NCBI GenBank assembly: GCA_937873255.1
Contig: CALMVM010000431.1
Coordinates: forward strand, 1-6,782
Direction of reading: 5' to 3'
DNA from: an uncultured Verrucomicrobiota bacterium
GTDB taxonomy: Bacteria; Verrucomicrobiota; Verrucomicrobiia; Chthoniobacterales; SZAS-18
DNA: 6,782 bases
Shown here: positions 1-6,782 of the stretch, in pieces
Numbering within the stretch: the first letter of the stretch is position 1
Layout: each line of letters begins with the position of its first letter
Program-made: the position numbers and the translations under genes
Notes under the pieces: generated by a model
Database searches by the model: none
Told to the model about the DNA's origin: nothing
The model's input: the letters and a program-made list of their open reading frames with translations, nothing else

Positions 1-826
1 CCTCGAACACCCGCGCGCGCGACGCCAGTCGCAACGGTTCGACCCTCGCGCGGGCAAGCTCGTCGGTGGGCAGAACGTTGTCTTCGGCGAGACGCCCTAA
101 AATCCATCGTTGCCGCTCGCGGGCGCGCTCGAAATGCCGGAACGGATTGAGCCGGGTGGGGGACTGCGGCAGCGCCGCGAGGAGCGACGCTTCGGCCGCG
201 CTCAGGTCCGCGGGTGCCTTGCCGAAATAATCCCGCGCCGCCTGCGCGCAGCCGACATTGCGGTTGCCGTAATCGAGGCGGTTCAGGTACGCGGCAAGGA
301 TCTGGTCTTTGGTCCAAACCTGTTCGAGTCGGAGCGCCTGCGCGGCTTCCACGAGCTTCGTCCAGACGGTACGCGGACGCGGGCAACTCAGCTTGATGAG
401 CTGTTCGGTGATCGTGGAGCCACCCGAACGCCGCTCGCCCGCGCGCCGCCAGCCGAGTTGACCCAACACCGCACGCCCCAGCGCGAGCACATCGACGCCG
501 CGGTGCGAATAAAACCGTTTGTCCTCGGCGGCAATCGTGGCCTGCCGCAGCGCGGCGGGGATCTGGTCGAGCGGCAACGCCGGCCGCGCGTAGTGCCCAT
601 CAATGGGTAACTCACGCAACACTTCCCCTCGCGCGCCGAGTATGAGCAAGCTCGGCGCGGGTGGGTGTTCCAACCCCGGCGGCAGCGGCACGAAACGCAG
701 CGCGAACCACGCGGCAACGAAAACCAACCCGAGCGCGAGCAGCGCCGCCGCCACGCGTCGTGCCCGGCGCTTCCATCGCGCCTGGCTCGGTGGGCGCGGG
801 GCCTTTTTCAGCACAGCGGTTTTCAT
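1..826 (-). CDS. pbpC: Penicillin-binding protein 1C, N-terminal part (peptidoglycan glycosyltransferase GT51), cut by left edge
   Basis: Seen: 275 whole codons are visible, from ATG at 826-824 to the left edge, with no stop. A basic N-terminus (about residues 7-24) is followed by one hydrophobic segment (25-47), giving a cytoplasm-in, periplasm-out anchor. The GT51 motifs then follow in order: EDKRFYSHRGVD with the catalytic Glu101, GGSTITEQLIKL at 135-146, the EAAQALRLE block with the second conserved Glu160, KDQILAAYLNRLDYGN at 173-188 and AEASLLAALPQSPTRLNP at 211-228. Known: this domain polymerises lipid II into glycan strands; full PBP1C proteins also carry a transpeptidase domain and a C-terminal biPBP_C domain, both outside the window. 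The 1C assignment over PBP1A/1B rests on the short N-terminus, the motif style and the A2M neighbour. No clear Shine-Dalgarno precedes the ATG. Odd: Glu141 stands where Met or Gln is usual. Inference: it repairs the cell wall alongside the A2M. Confidence 0.93.
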   Translation of the reverse strand, partial: MKTAVLKKAPRPPSQARWKRRARRVAAALLALGLVFVAAWFALRFVPLPPGLEHPPAPSLLILGARGEVLRELPIDGHYARPALPLDQIPAALRQATIAAEDKRFYSHRGVDVLALGRAVLGQLGWRRAGERRSGGSTITEQLIKLSCPRPRTVWTKLVEAAQALRLEQVWTKDQILAAYLNRLDYGNRNVGCAQAARDYFGKAPADLSAAEASLLAALPQSPTRLNPFRHFERARERQRWILGRLAEDNVLPTDELARARVEPLRLASRARVFE

Positions 827-843
827 GAGGCGGAAATGTAGTG

Positions 844-884
844 GCGGCCCTGCCGCGAATATTACCAACGCCGCTCGGAGAGCG
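844..884 (-). other. Two small perfect hairpins in the gap before pbpC
   Basis: The 76-bp gap between the 211-residue gene and pbpC holds two perfect 5-bp stems with 3-base loops: GCGGC-CCT-GCCGC at 844-856 and CGCTC-GGA-GAGCG at 872-884 (plus-strand reading). Neither is followed on the minus strand by a run of T, so neither looks like an intrinsic terminator. Stems this short arise easily in GC-rich DNA. At most they could stabilise or process a shared transcript. Confidence 0.25.
859..864 (-). promoter_or_regulatory. Possible -10 element (TAATAT) upstream of pbpC
   Basis: Reading the minus strand, TAATAT lies about 33 bases before the pbpC ATG, in a short AT-rich patch that stands out in a GC-rich window. 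This spacing would give a leader of roughly 25 bases. No recognisable -35 hexamer lies 16-18 bases further upstream, so this could be chance or a non-sigma70 type promoter. If real, it would let pbpC be expressed apart from the two genes upstream. Confidence 0.2.
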
Positions 885-902
885 CCGTCCACCCCCATGT
901 GT

Positions 903-1538
903 TCACTGCGCGCCGATCATCGGGGGATTGCCGATCTCGCTGCCACGCGGCCAACGCCGCACGCCGCCTTTGTTCAGCTTGCCCAGGTCCGTGCTGATCT
1001 TGCCGGTGGTCAGATCGTACACGCACAACCAGTGGAACTGCACGTTGTTCGTCTGCCCTTCGAAGCCCTTGCCGCTGATGCGCACGAGGATGCAACTCGA
1101 GTCGGTGGACCAGTCGAGGCACTCCGCGTAGCGATGGTCGGCCACCTCCGTGGCGGCCGGGTTTTCGGTCTTGAGCGCGGCGAGTTCGGCCTTGTCGTCG
1201 ATGTTTTCCTTATCGCGTTCTTCGTAGGTGTGTTCGCCCTCGCGGTGGAATAGTCGTAGCGACACGCCGAGGCTCCCGGTGCCGTCCTGCACGATGATCC
1301 AGCGGTCGTCGGGCGAGAAACACAGTTTCAGCCGGGTTCCGACCGTGTCGCACATCTTGTTCGCGCGTCCTTTTTCGTCGTCGCGCCAGACCCAGACCTC
1401 CTTGCCGTCGCCGGCGGGGCGGATCTCGTAGCTGATGTGCCCGCCGGGCGATTTTCCGCTTTCGGGTTGGTCCGCACGCAGAACGCGCGGCGAGGCGCAC
1501 AGACCGGCGACGGCAAGGAGGATGAGGACGAGTTTCAT
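903..1538 (-). CDS. Exported protein of unknown function with beta-propeller-like repeats, between A2M and pbpC
   Basis: I do not recognise a named family. The 211-residue product starts at ATG 1538-1536 and ends with TGA at 905-903. Residues 1-22 form a good Sec signal peptide (Lys2, a hydrophobic core at 3-14, likely cleavage after VLRA22). Cys14 lacks Gly/Ala/Ser just before it, so this is probably not a lipoprotein. Two segments share a strand-turn-strand pattern typical of WD40/TolB-like blades: LKLCFSPDDRWIIVQDG at 70-86 and CLDWSTDSSCILVRISG at 140-156. A third, WLCVYDLTTGKI at 170-181, resembles the outer strands of a blade. That is too few blades for a closed propeller. The mature part has five cysteines (63, 73, 140, 149, 172). 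A charged stretch at 99-118 separates the two halves. It starts 31 bp after the A2M stop with no clear Shine-Dalgarno. Codon use is GC-rich like its neighbours. Inference: a periplasmic accessory of the A2M-PBP1C pair. Confidence 0.85.
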   Translation of the reverse strand: MKLVLILLAVAGLCASPRVLRADQPESGKSPGGHISYEIRPAGDGKEVWVWRDDEKGRANKMCDTVGTRLKLCFSPDDRWIIVQDGTGSLGVSLRLFHREGEHTYEERDKENIDDKAELAALKTENPAATEVADHRYAECLDWSTDSSCILVRISGKGFEGQTNNVQFHWLCVYDLTTGKISTDLGKLNKGGVRRWPRGSEIGNPPMIGAQ

Positions 1539-1569
1539 CGTTCGGGCTGTCAGGTCAACGGCAGCCGCG

Positions 1570-4500
1570 TCATTCCAACGGGGCCGTCGTCACGCTGCCG
1601 GCGGCGGTTTCCGTGTAGCGGTCGGGGTGATACATCTCCTCGATCTTCGCCGACGGCGCGGCCACCGTGCCGGCCGCGCGCACGCGCGCCAGATATTGCA
1701 GGTGGAACCGGCCCGCTGGCAGAGAATCGCAGAAGAACACCGCGCGATCCTCGCGCAGTTCGTGGAAGTCGCTGACCCAGTCCTGCAACCCATCGGAGGG
1801 CAAGTTGCCGCCGCCGCCCGAGGTCTTGAACTCCGGGTTGATCGCCTCCAGCACCGAGGGCAGGGGATCGTTGACGGCCACGTACGTCGCCGCCGACGGC
1901 ACCTGCACGTCGAGGCTGACCAGCACGCGGTCGCCGACCTTCAGCTTGCCCTTCGACGGGTCGATGAGCGTGCCGTCTTCCTGCACCTTCTGGTAGGTGC
2001 GCTGGAGGATGTAGCCGCCGGCACCAGTCGTCGCGCCAGCATTGACCCCCGCGCCGCCGCGCGGGCGGGATTCGACGTGCGCCTGCACGTAGAGCGTGCG
2101 CTTGGCGTCGGCGTTGGCGAGGGCGAGTTTTTCCTTGCCCGCGCCGAGCAGGTCGAGCGGGAATTCGCAGGTGAACGTGCGCCGGTCGCCGCCGAGCTTG
2201 AACGCCTTGTTTTGCCCGGCGAGGTTCACCGACCCGGAGGCGGGTCCGGCGGCCTTTTCGACCTTGGCGGTGTAGGTGGCCATCGCCAGCAGCGCCCAGG
2301 CATTGCTCTGCGTCGTGCCCCAGTCGCCGCGCGTGTCGCGCTCGCCCAACAGATGGGTGACCCGGCCGTCGATGGACGCATCCTTCGGCGCGTACTCGCA
2401 CCACGCCAGCAGGCGCATGGCGTCGAGCGCCGCCACGCTGGCGAAGGCGTTCCACGTCTCGGGCTTTTCCTTGTCGCGCGGACCGGGCTGGAGGAGAGCT
2501 TTGACCATTTCCTTGTCGCCGTTGCTTTTGAGCAGCGCCAAGGCCACGAGCGTGCGGTCCTCGGGGCAGAGTTTGTCGCGTGTCTTGAAGAGATTCTCGC
2601 AATACGCGGGCTCGGCCTTGTCGAACATCGCCAGCGCGAACAGCGCCAGGCAGCGGTCGGTCTCGTTGTGATCGTGGTAGCGGTCGTGCGTTTCCTTCGC
2701 GTCGCCGGTCTCCTCGGAACGGAGTTGCTTGCTGAGGTAATCGCAGAGTTTTTCCACGCTGGCCTGCGGCACGAAGTACCCGGCCTCCCGCGCGAACGCC
2801 AACCCCAGCGCGCCGTACGCACTACCCCAGGGATGGGACACCCGCCCGGTCACGCTCGGCCAGTACGCCAGCCCGCCGTCCTCGGTCTGCATGCCGAGGA
2901 TCCGGTTGACGCCGCGGTTGACCGCTTCCTCGGCTTCCGCCGGCGTCTTGTTGAGACCGGGCAGCGCGTCGCGGTAATCCTTGAACACCAGCCACGGCAG
3001 CGTGCTCGACACCGTCTGCTCGATGCACCCGTAGGGATAATGCAGCAGCGAGTCGATGCCGCCGTTGAGTTCGCTCAGGCGCGTGGTGGACACACTGACC
3101 CGGATCAGTCCATCCTCGCCTTCGAGCAAGGCGGGATCGACGCGGCCGAGCAGGTCGGGCGCGCCGCCCGCCGGACGCGAATACGAGATCTCCGAACGGC
3201 GCGGCGTGGGGTGATCGACGTTCAGCGTGCTCTGCACGGAATCCTTCCACGCGGCTCCGGGGCCGGTCATCTTCGCGCGCCACGTCCATTTCGCCATCCC
3301 TGTCTTGCGGAACTCGACTGGGAACTCCACCGGCAGCGACTGCCCTGCTTCCAGATGCACGCGCGTGCTCATCGAATCGGAGCTTTGCACCCTCGGAGTA
3401 TCGAACACCGCCTTGTCGTCGAGTTCGAGCGTGACATCGGCGTCGCCCGCACTGGGCGACTGGTTGTGCACGACGGCGCGCAGGATCATGTGGTCGCCGA
3501 CGTTTCCGAATCGCGCCAGCGCCGGCTCGACCATGAGCGGCTTGTTGATGCGGAAGGAGCCCTGCCCGCCGCCGAAACGCCCGGCCGCCGCCTTGTCCCG
3601 GCCGCCTTCGTGGACAATCGCCATCACCTGAAACTCGGTCAGATTATCCGGAGCCGTGAAATGCGCCTCGACCCGTCCCTGGGCATCCGTTGTCAGCGTG
3701 GCGTTCCAGTACGCGCACGCCACGAAATTCTGCCGCAACCGTTCGCGCAGGCCGTCCTCGCCGCCGCCGCCGATGAGATAACCCTTGTTGCCGGCCTCGC
3801 CCTTGGTCCCCGCGAATTCCATGTCCGCCGGGTCCTCGGAAAGCAGCGCGGGCAGCGTGACGCCCGTGCGCACGTCCAGCGGCCGGTCGTGGTAGAACGC
3901 CTTCCAGATGTTTGGCAATTCGTAACCGGTCAGGCTCAGCACGCCGCGATCCACGGCGTAGAGCGTCACCTCCGCGCCGGGGGCCGGACGGTGCGCCTCG
4001 TCGGCGACGGACACTTGCACGGTGACCTCATCGCCGGGTTGGTAGTCGGGCTGCTTCGGCTTGACCTCGACGGCGAGCTTGGAATCCGCCTTCGGCACGT
4101 TGAGCTGGCAGTAGCCCGCGCGGTATTCGGGCATCTTGATCCGGCGCGACGAATCGCGCACGCCGCGCAGCAACACGACGGAGACGAACACGTTCGGCGC
4201 GTCGGCTTCCACAATCGGAATCTCCAACGCGGGATGCTCCTTCTTGAGTTCGGTCACGAACGAACGAGACACGCCCTCGCGCTCGATGCTGACGAGCGCC
4301 CGGCCGCTGATCGGCGTCTGGACGAGGATCGTCGCCTTGTCGCCGGGATGGTACTCGACCTTGTCGGGCACGAGCTGGATCTGCCACGCGTTGCGATAAC
4401 CCCACTCGGCTTCCTTGTCGCCGAGCACGTCAATGGTCGTGGAAGTGGCGATCTGATGGCCGGCAGGATCCTTGCCGGTGATTTCGAGCAGGTATTCGCC

Positions 4501-6782
4501 CGGTTCCTTGGGGATGAGTTCGTCGGCCCGGGCGGGGGTGCCCGCGACGGGTTCCCAGCGTCCGCCGATTTTTTGCAGGGTGGTTGAGTCGATGGCCGCC
4601 GAGCCGACCGGTTCGAGGTGCGGCGTGCTCTCGTAATCGGAGTCACCCGATTCGGTGGCGATGCGCTGGGTGCGCCACTCGATGCGCGAGAGCTTGGCGG
4701 TGACGTGGACCGACTCGGGCCGGGGTTGGTTGGTCTGCGCGTTGACCGCGACGACTTCCAACGGCAACGGTTCGCCGGCCTTTACCACATCGGGCATCTC
4801 GCGCAAACCCAGGTAATACTCGGAACTTTGCACGGTATAAGAAGTCGTCGCCGTGACGGTCTGCTGGTCCTGGTCGGTGACGCTGGCCTGCACGCGCACG
4901 CGGCGGGGGCCGGGCACGGTGCTGTTGAGCACGATGTGCGGCGAGAGGGTCAGCTCGCCCTTGTCGGAGAGTGCCACCTCGCCGTCGAGCGCCAGTTCGC
5001 CGCGCTGGCGGCGCAGACGGTAATCGACCTCGTTCGTGCCGAAGAGATATTCCTCGAACCCGTCGGGCGTGTAGACGGTGTCCACGGCCTTGAGCGACCA
5101 GGTGACCCGCGCGCGGGACAGCGCCTTGCCCATGTAATAATGCGCCGTCAGCGGCAGCGGCGTCACGCCCTCACCCACGGGAGGGACGGTCGGGCGGACG
5201 AGCTTTACCTCGAAGGCGTTGGCTTGGAATTCCTGCACCTGGAAACGGCAAACGGTGGGCGTCGGCGTGTCGGGGGTGGCGTCGTCGCCGTCGCCGTTGT
5301 CGGCCGCCGCGTAGTCCTCGGCATTCGTGTCGTCGGGCGGGTTGGCGTCAAAGACGATCTCGGCGCGGTAATGGCCGAGCGAGGTCTTCGGCAGGACGAT
5401 GGCCTCGCTGAGCGAACCGGCGGCGTTCAGCTTCACCGGCTTCTGAAGGAAGCGGCGTCCGCGCGCATCGTAGGCGCGCAGCGTGACGGGCGTGTCGGTC
5501 GCAGCGTTGACGAAGCCGCCGTCGCGCCACTCGCGCACGACGGCCTTGAACTGCACGGTCTCGCCGGGCTTGTAGACGCCCCGGTCGCTAAAGACGAGCA
5601 CGTCGCGCCGGACGGCGGGTTTCTTCGCGGTGGCGTTCGTGTCGTCGCCCTCACCCTCTTCGGTATCGACATCATTCTCGGTCTGGTACGCGCTGGGGGG
5701 CAGATGGAAACCGTACAGGCCGACCTCGCCGATGCCGCGCTCCCCCTGGCCGAAGGGCAGTACGAGGCAATCGTCGCCGGAGACGGCTTGCAGCCAGCCG
5801 ATGTCGGCCGGGTCGACGGAGAACGCCGCGAGGCCGTTGGTGTCGGCGGTCGCACTGGCGGGAGTCTTCCCCTTCAACGGCTTGCCGTCGGCGTCGAAAC
5901 AGCGCACGGCGGCCTTGCCCATCGGCGAGGCGTCGGCCAGCGAAAAGACGAACGCGTGGAATTGATCCCCCGTCGCCATTTGCCAGACCATGCCGAGGCT
6001 GGTCACCTGCACGAGCGCCTGCACGCCGGCGTGCTTCTGACCCTTCGGCGTGTTGATCTGCTCGGCTTCGAGCAAAACGACGCCGTTGCGGCCGGGGCCG
6101 AGGAGGTCGTCCCACTTCAGGCGGATCGTCTCGGGTTTGTCCACGGCCTGCGAACCCTTGATCTTCGTGTCGGAGACGATCTTGCCGGGCAGCTTGTCGA
6201 AGGCGACCTTGTTCTTATCCGTGTGCTCGCCGTTCTCGCCGCCGTAGTATTGTTTCTTGTACTGCGCGAGGACGAGCGGGGCCTGGTCCGGCGGAACGAC
6301 CTTGATGCGCAAACGAACGTCGGGGACGTTGAGCGCGAACAGGTCCCATTCGCGCCGGCCCGCGCCGAGTTGCTGCACGCTGAAATCGGGGAACGCGAGC
6401 TGCGCCGCCTTGCGCCCGAACTCCGCGGCCTGCACGGATGCCGCCGTCAGCTTCATCCCCTCCGCCGCCGGGACCCCCGCGTCCACGGTGACGTTGTACG
6501 AACGCTCCAGCGCGAAATCGCCCGAGATCGTGACGACCTCGCGGCCGCCCACGTCGAACTTCACGTTGGCGGCGTCGGGCGATACATGGATGTATCGGCC
6601 CGCGTTGTCGTCGGTGACGGACTCGGCGAGCTTCTTGGAGAATGTCAGCACGAGCTTGCGGTCGCCCTCGCCGTTGTTGTCGGCGGCGAGCTTGCTGACG
6701 GTGAGCGGCTTGACCTCGCCGACGATCACCTCGTAGGCCGTCAGCCGTTTCGCGCCGGGGTCGTCGCCCGCCAAGCCGGCCG
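1570..6782 (-). CDS. yfhM: Bacterial alpha-2-macroglobulin with intact thioester, N-terminus cut by right edge
   Basis: Residues are numbered from the TTG codon at 6774-6772, the first of 1734 visible codons after Ala-Gly; the frame stays open to the edge, so the true start and signal sequence are outside. Stop is TGA at 1572-1570. Order: Ig-like sandwich (about 20-110); further macroglobulin (MG) domains; Pfam MG2 from 391 (VLVFSDRGVYKPGETVQFK); MG3-like domain (QVQEFQANAFEV, from about 510); A2M_N_2 from about 881, with VTLYAVDRGVLSLTGYELP; glycine-rich probable bait region (979-1016); central A2M domain from 1017 (YWNATLTTDAQGRV); alpha-helical thioester domain (about 1220-1540) with YPYGCIEQ, Cys1250 and Gln1253 (codons 3027-3025 and 3018-3016); C-terminal MG10/receptor-binding-like domain (about 1590-1734). 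Known: E. coli YfhM (about 1650 residues, periplasmic lipoprotein) traps proteases: bait cleavage exposes the thioester, which bonds to the attacker. Cut length matches the family. Inference: same role here, with PbpC downstream. Lipoprotein status cannot be judged. Confidence 0.96.
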   Translation of the reverse strand, partial: AGLAGDDPGAKRLTAYEVIVGEVKPLTVSKLAADNNGEGDRKLVLTFSKKLAESVTDDNAGRYIHVSPDAANVKFDVGGREVVTISGDFALERSYNVTVDAGVPAAEGMKLTAASVQAAEFGRKAAQLAFPDFSVQQLGAGRREWDLFALNVPDVRLRIKVVPPDQAPLVLAQYKKQYYGGENGEHTDKNKVAFDKLPGKIVSDTKIKGSQAVDKPETIRLKWDDLLGPGRNGVVLLEAEQINTPKGQKHAGVQALVQVTSLGMVWQMATGDQFHAFVFSLADASPMGKAAVRCFDADGKPLKGKTPASATADTNGLAAFSVDPADIGWLQAVSGDDCLVLPFGQGERGIGEVGLYGFHLPPSAYQTENDVDTEEGEGDDTNATAKKPAVRRDVLVFSDRGVYKPGETVQFKAVVREWRDGGFVNAATDTPVTLRAYDARGRRFLQKPVKLNAAGSLSEAIVLPKTSLGHYRAEIVFDANPPDDTNAEDYAAADNGDGDDATPDTPTPTVCRFQVQEFQANAFEVKLVRPTVPPVGEGVTPLPLTAHYYMGKALSRARVTWSLKAVDTVYTPDGFEEYLFGTNEVDYRLRRQRGELALDGEVALSDKGELTLSPHIVLNSTVPGPRRVRVQASVTDQDQQTVTATTSYTVQSSEYYLGLREMPDVVKAGEPLPLEVVAVNAQTNQPRPESVHVTAKLSRIEWRTQRIATESGDSDYESTPHLEPVGSAAIDSTTLQKIGGRWEPVAGTPARADELIPKEPGEYLLEITGKDPAGHQIATSTTIDVLGDKEAEWGYRNAWQIQLVPDKVEYHPGDKATILVQTPISGRALVSIEREGVSRSFVTELKKEHPALEIPIVEADAPNVFVSVVLLRGVRDSSRRIKMPEYRAGYCQLNVPKADSKLAVEVKPKQPDYQPGDEVTVQVSVADEAHRPAPGAEVTLYAVDRGVLSLTGYELPNIWKAFYHDRPLDVRTGVTLPALLSEDPADMEFAGTKGEAGNKGYLIGGGGEDGLRERLRQNFVACAYWNATLTTDAQGRVEAHFTAPDNLTEFQVMAIVHEGGRDKAAAGRFGGGQGSFRINKPLMVEPALARFGNVGDHMILRAVVHNQSPSAGDADVTLELDDKAVFDTPRVQSSDSMSTRVHLEAGQSLPVEFPVEFRKTGMAKWTWRAKMTGPGAAWKDSVQSTLNVDHPTPRRSEISYSRPAGGAPDLLGRVDPALLEGEDGLIRVSVSTTRLSELNGGIDSLLHYPYGCIEQTVSSTLPWLVFKDYRDALPGLNKTPAEAEEAVNRGVNRILGMQTEDGGLAYWPSVTGRVSHPWGSAYGALGLAFAREAGYFVPQASVEKLCDYLSKQLRSEETGDAKETHDRYHDHNETDRCLALFALAMFDKAEPAYCENLFKTRDKLCPEDRTLVALALLKSNGDKEMVKALLQPGPRDKEKPETWNAFASVAALDAMRLLAWCEYAPKDASIDGRVTHLLGERDTRGDWGTTQSNAWALLAMATYTAKVEKAAGPASGSVNLAGQNKAFKLGGDRRTFTCEFPLDLLGAGKEKLALANADAKRTLYVQAHVESRPRGGAGVNAGATTGAGGYILQRTYQKVQEDGTLIDPSKGKLKVGDRVLVSLDVQVPSAATYVAVNDPLPSVLEAINPEFKTSGGGGNLPSDGLQDWVSDFHELREDRAVFFCDSLPAGRFHLQYLARVRAAGTVAAPSAKIEEMYHPDRYTETAAGSVTTAPLE

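Noticed and set aside
110..1253. Plus-strand open frames of 166 and 216 codons opposite pbpC and the 211-residue gene.
   Set aside because: They are antisense to genes with clear motifs (GT51) or a signal peptide, have Arg-rich compositions, and one spans the gap between the genes without any feature of a real protein.
903..1538. The 211-residue protein as a lipoprotein.
   Set aside because: The only cysteine in the signal region (Cys14) follows Gly-Leu, so the -1 residue is Leu rather than the Gly, Ala or Ser a lipobox needs; ordinary cleavage after Ala22 fits better.
1545..1566. Inverted repeat GGCTG/CAGCC in the 31-bp gap after the A2M stop, as a terminator.
   Set aside because: The stem is only 5 bp with a 12-base loop and no T-run follows, so it does not look like a terminator and does not argue against co-transcription.
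1550..2602. A 350-codon open frame on the minus strand in another frame within the A2M gene.
   Set aside because: It lies entirely within the A2M coding region apart from about 20 bases, and its product is Arg/Gly/Ala-rich with no motif; this is a frame-shifted shadow of the A2M.
1435..4587. A 1050-codon open frame on the plus strand opposite the A2M gene.
   Set aside because: It is antisense to a clearly conserved A2M reading frame. Its product is a low-complexity mix rich in Arg, His, Ala, Gly and Val with no recognisable domain, as expected from the complementary strand of a GC-rich gene.
6772..6774. TTG as the true start of the A2M gene.
   Set aside because: The frame stays open to the window edge (Ala-Gly codons precede it), no signal peptide follows the TTG, and an A2M must be exported; the real start lies beyond the edge.

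Overview
The window is a GC-rich (roughly two-thirds G+C), densely coding stretch in which all three genes lie on the minus strand. Transcription order runs from the right edge to the left: (1) a very large secreted or periplasmic alpha-2-macroglobulin (A2M) with an intact thioester motif, whose first codons lie beyond the right edge; (2) a 211-residue exported protein of unknown function with beta-propeller-like repeats; (3) the N-terminal part of a penicillin-binding protein 1C (PbpC), which runs off the left edge inside or just after its glycosyltransferase domain.

A bacterial A2M next to pbpC is a known arrangement (the yfhM-pbpC pair of E. coli and many other Gram-negative bacteria). The usual idea is that A2M traps proteases that enter through a damaged outer membrane, while PBP1C repairs the peptidoglycan. 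The unusual element here is the extra exported protein between the two partners. It starts 31 bp after the A2M stop codon and ends 76 bp before the pbpC start codon, with no convincing terminator, so the three genes may form one envelope-defence operon. A weak AT-rich -10-like element before pbpC leaves open a second promoter.

Organism: a Gram-negative bacterium with a periplasm. The high GC, the lack of clear Shine-Dalgarno sequences before the two visible starts, and the style of the A2M and PbpC sequences suggest the PVC group, perhaps Verrucomicrobiota. This is an impression from the sequence, not a placement.

The most interesting details inside the A2M are a histidine cluster 113-119 residues after the thioester cysteine, in the position where complement C3 carries its catalytic histidine; a glycine-rich candidate bait region; and two acidic linkers sharing the pentapeptide DDTNA on either side of the MG2 domain. 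No RNA genes, mobile elements, CRISPR arrays or long repeats were seen, and no stretch over 300 bases lacks a gene.
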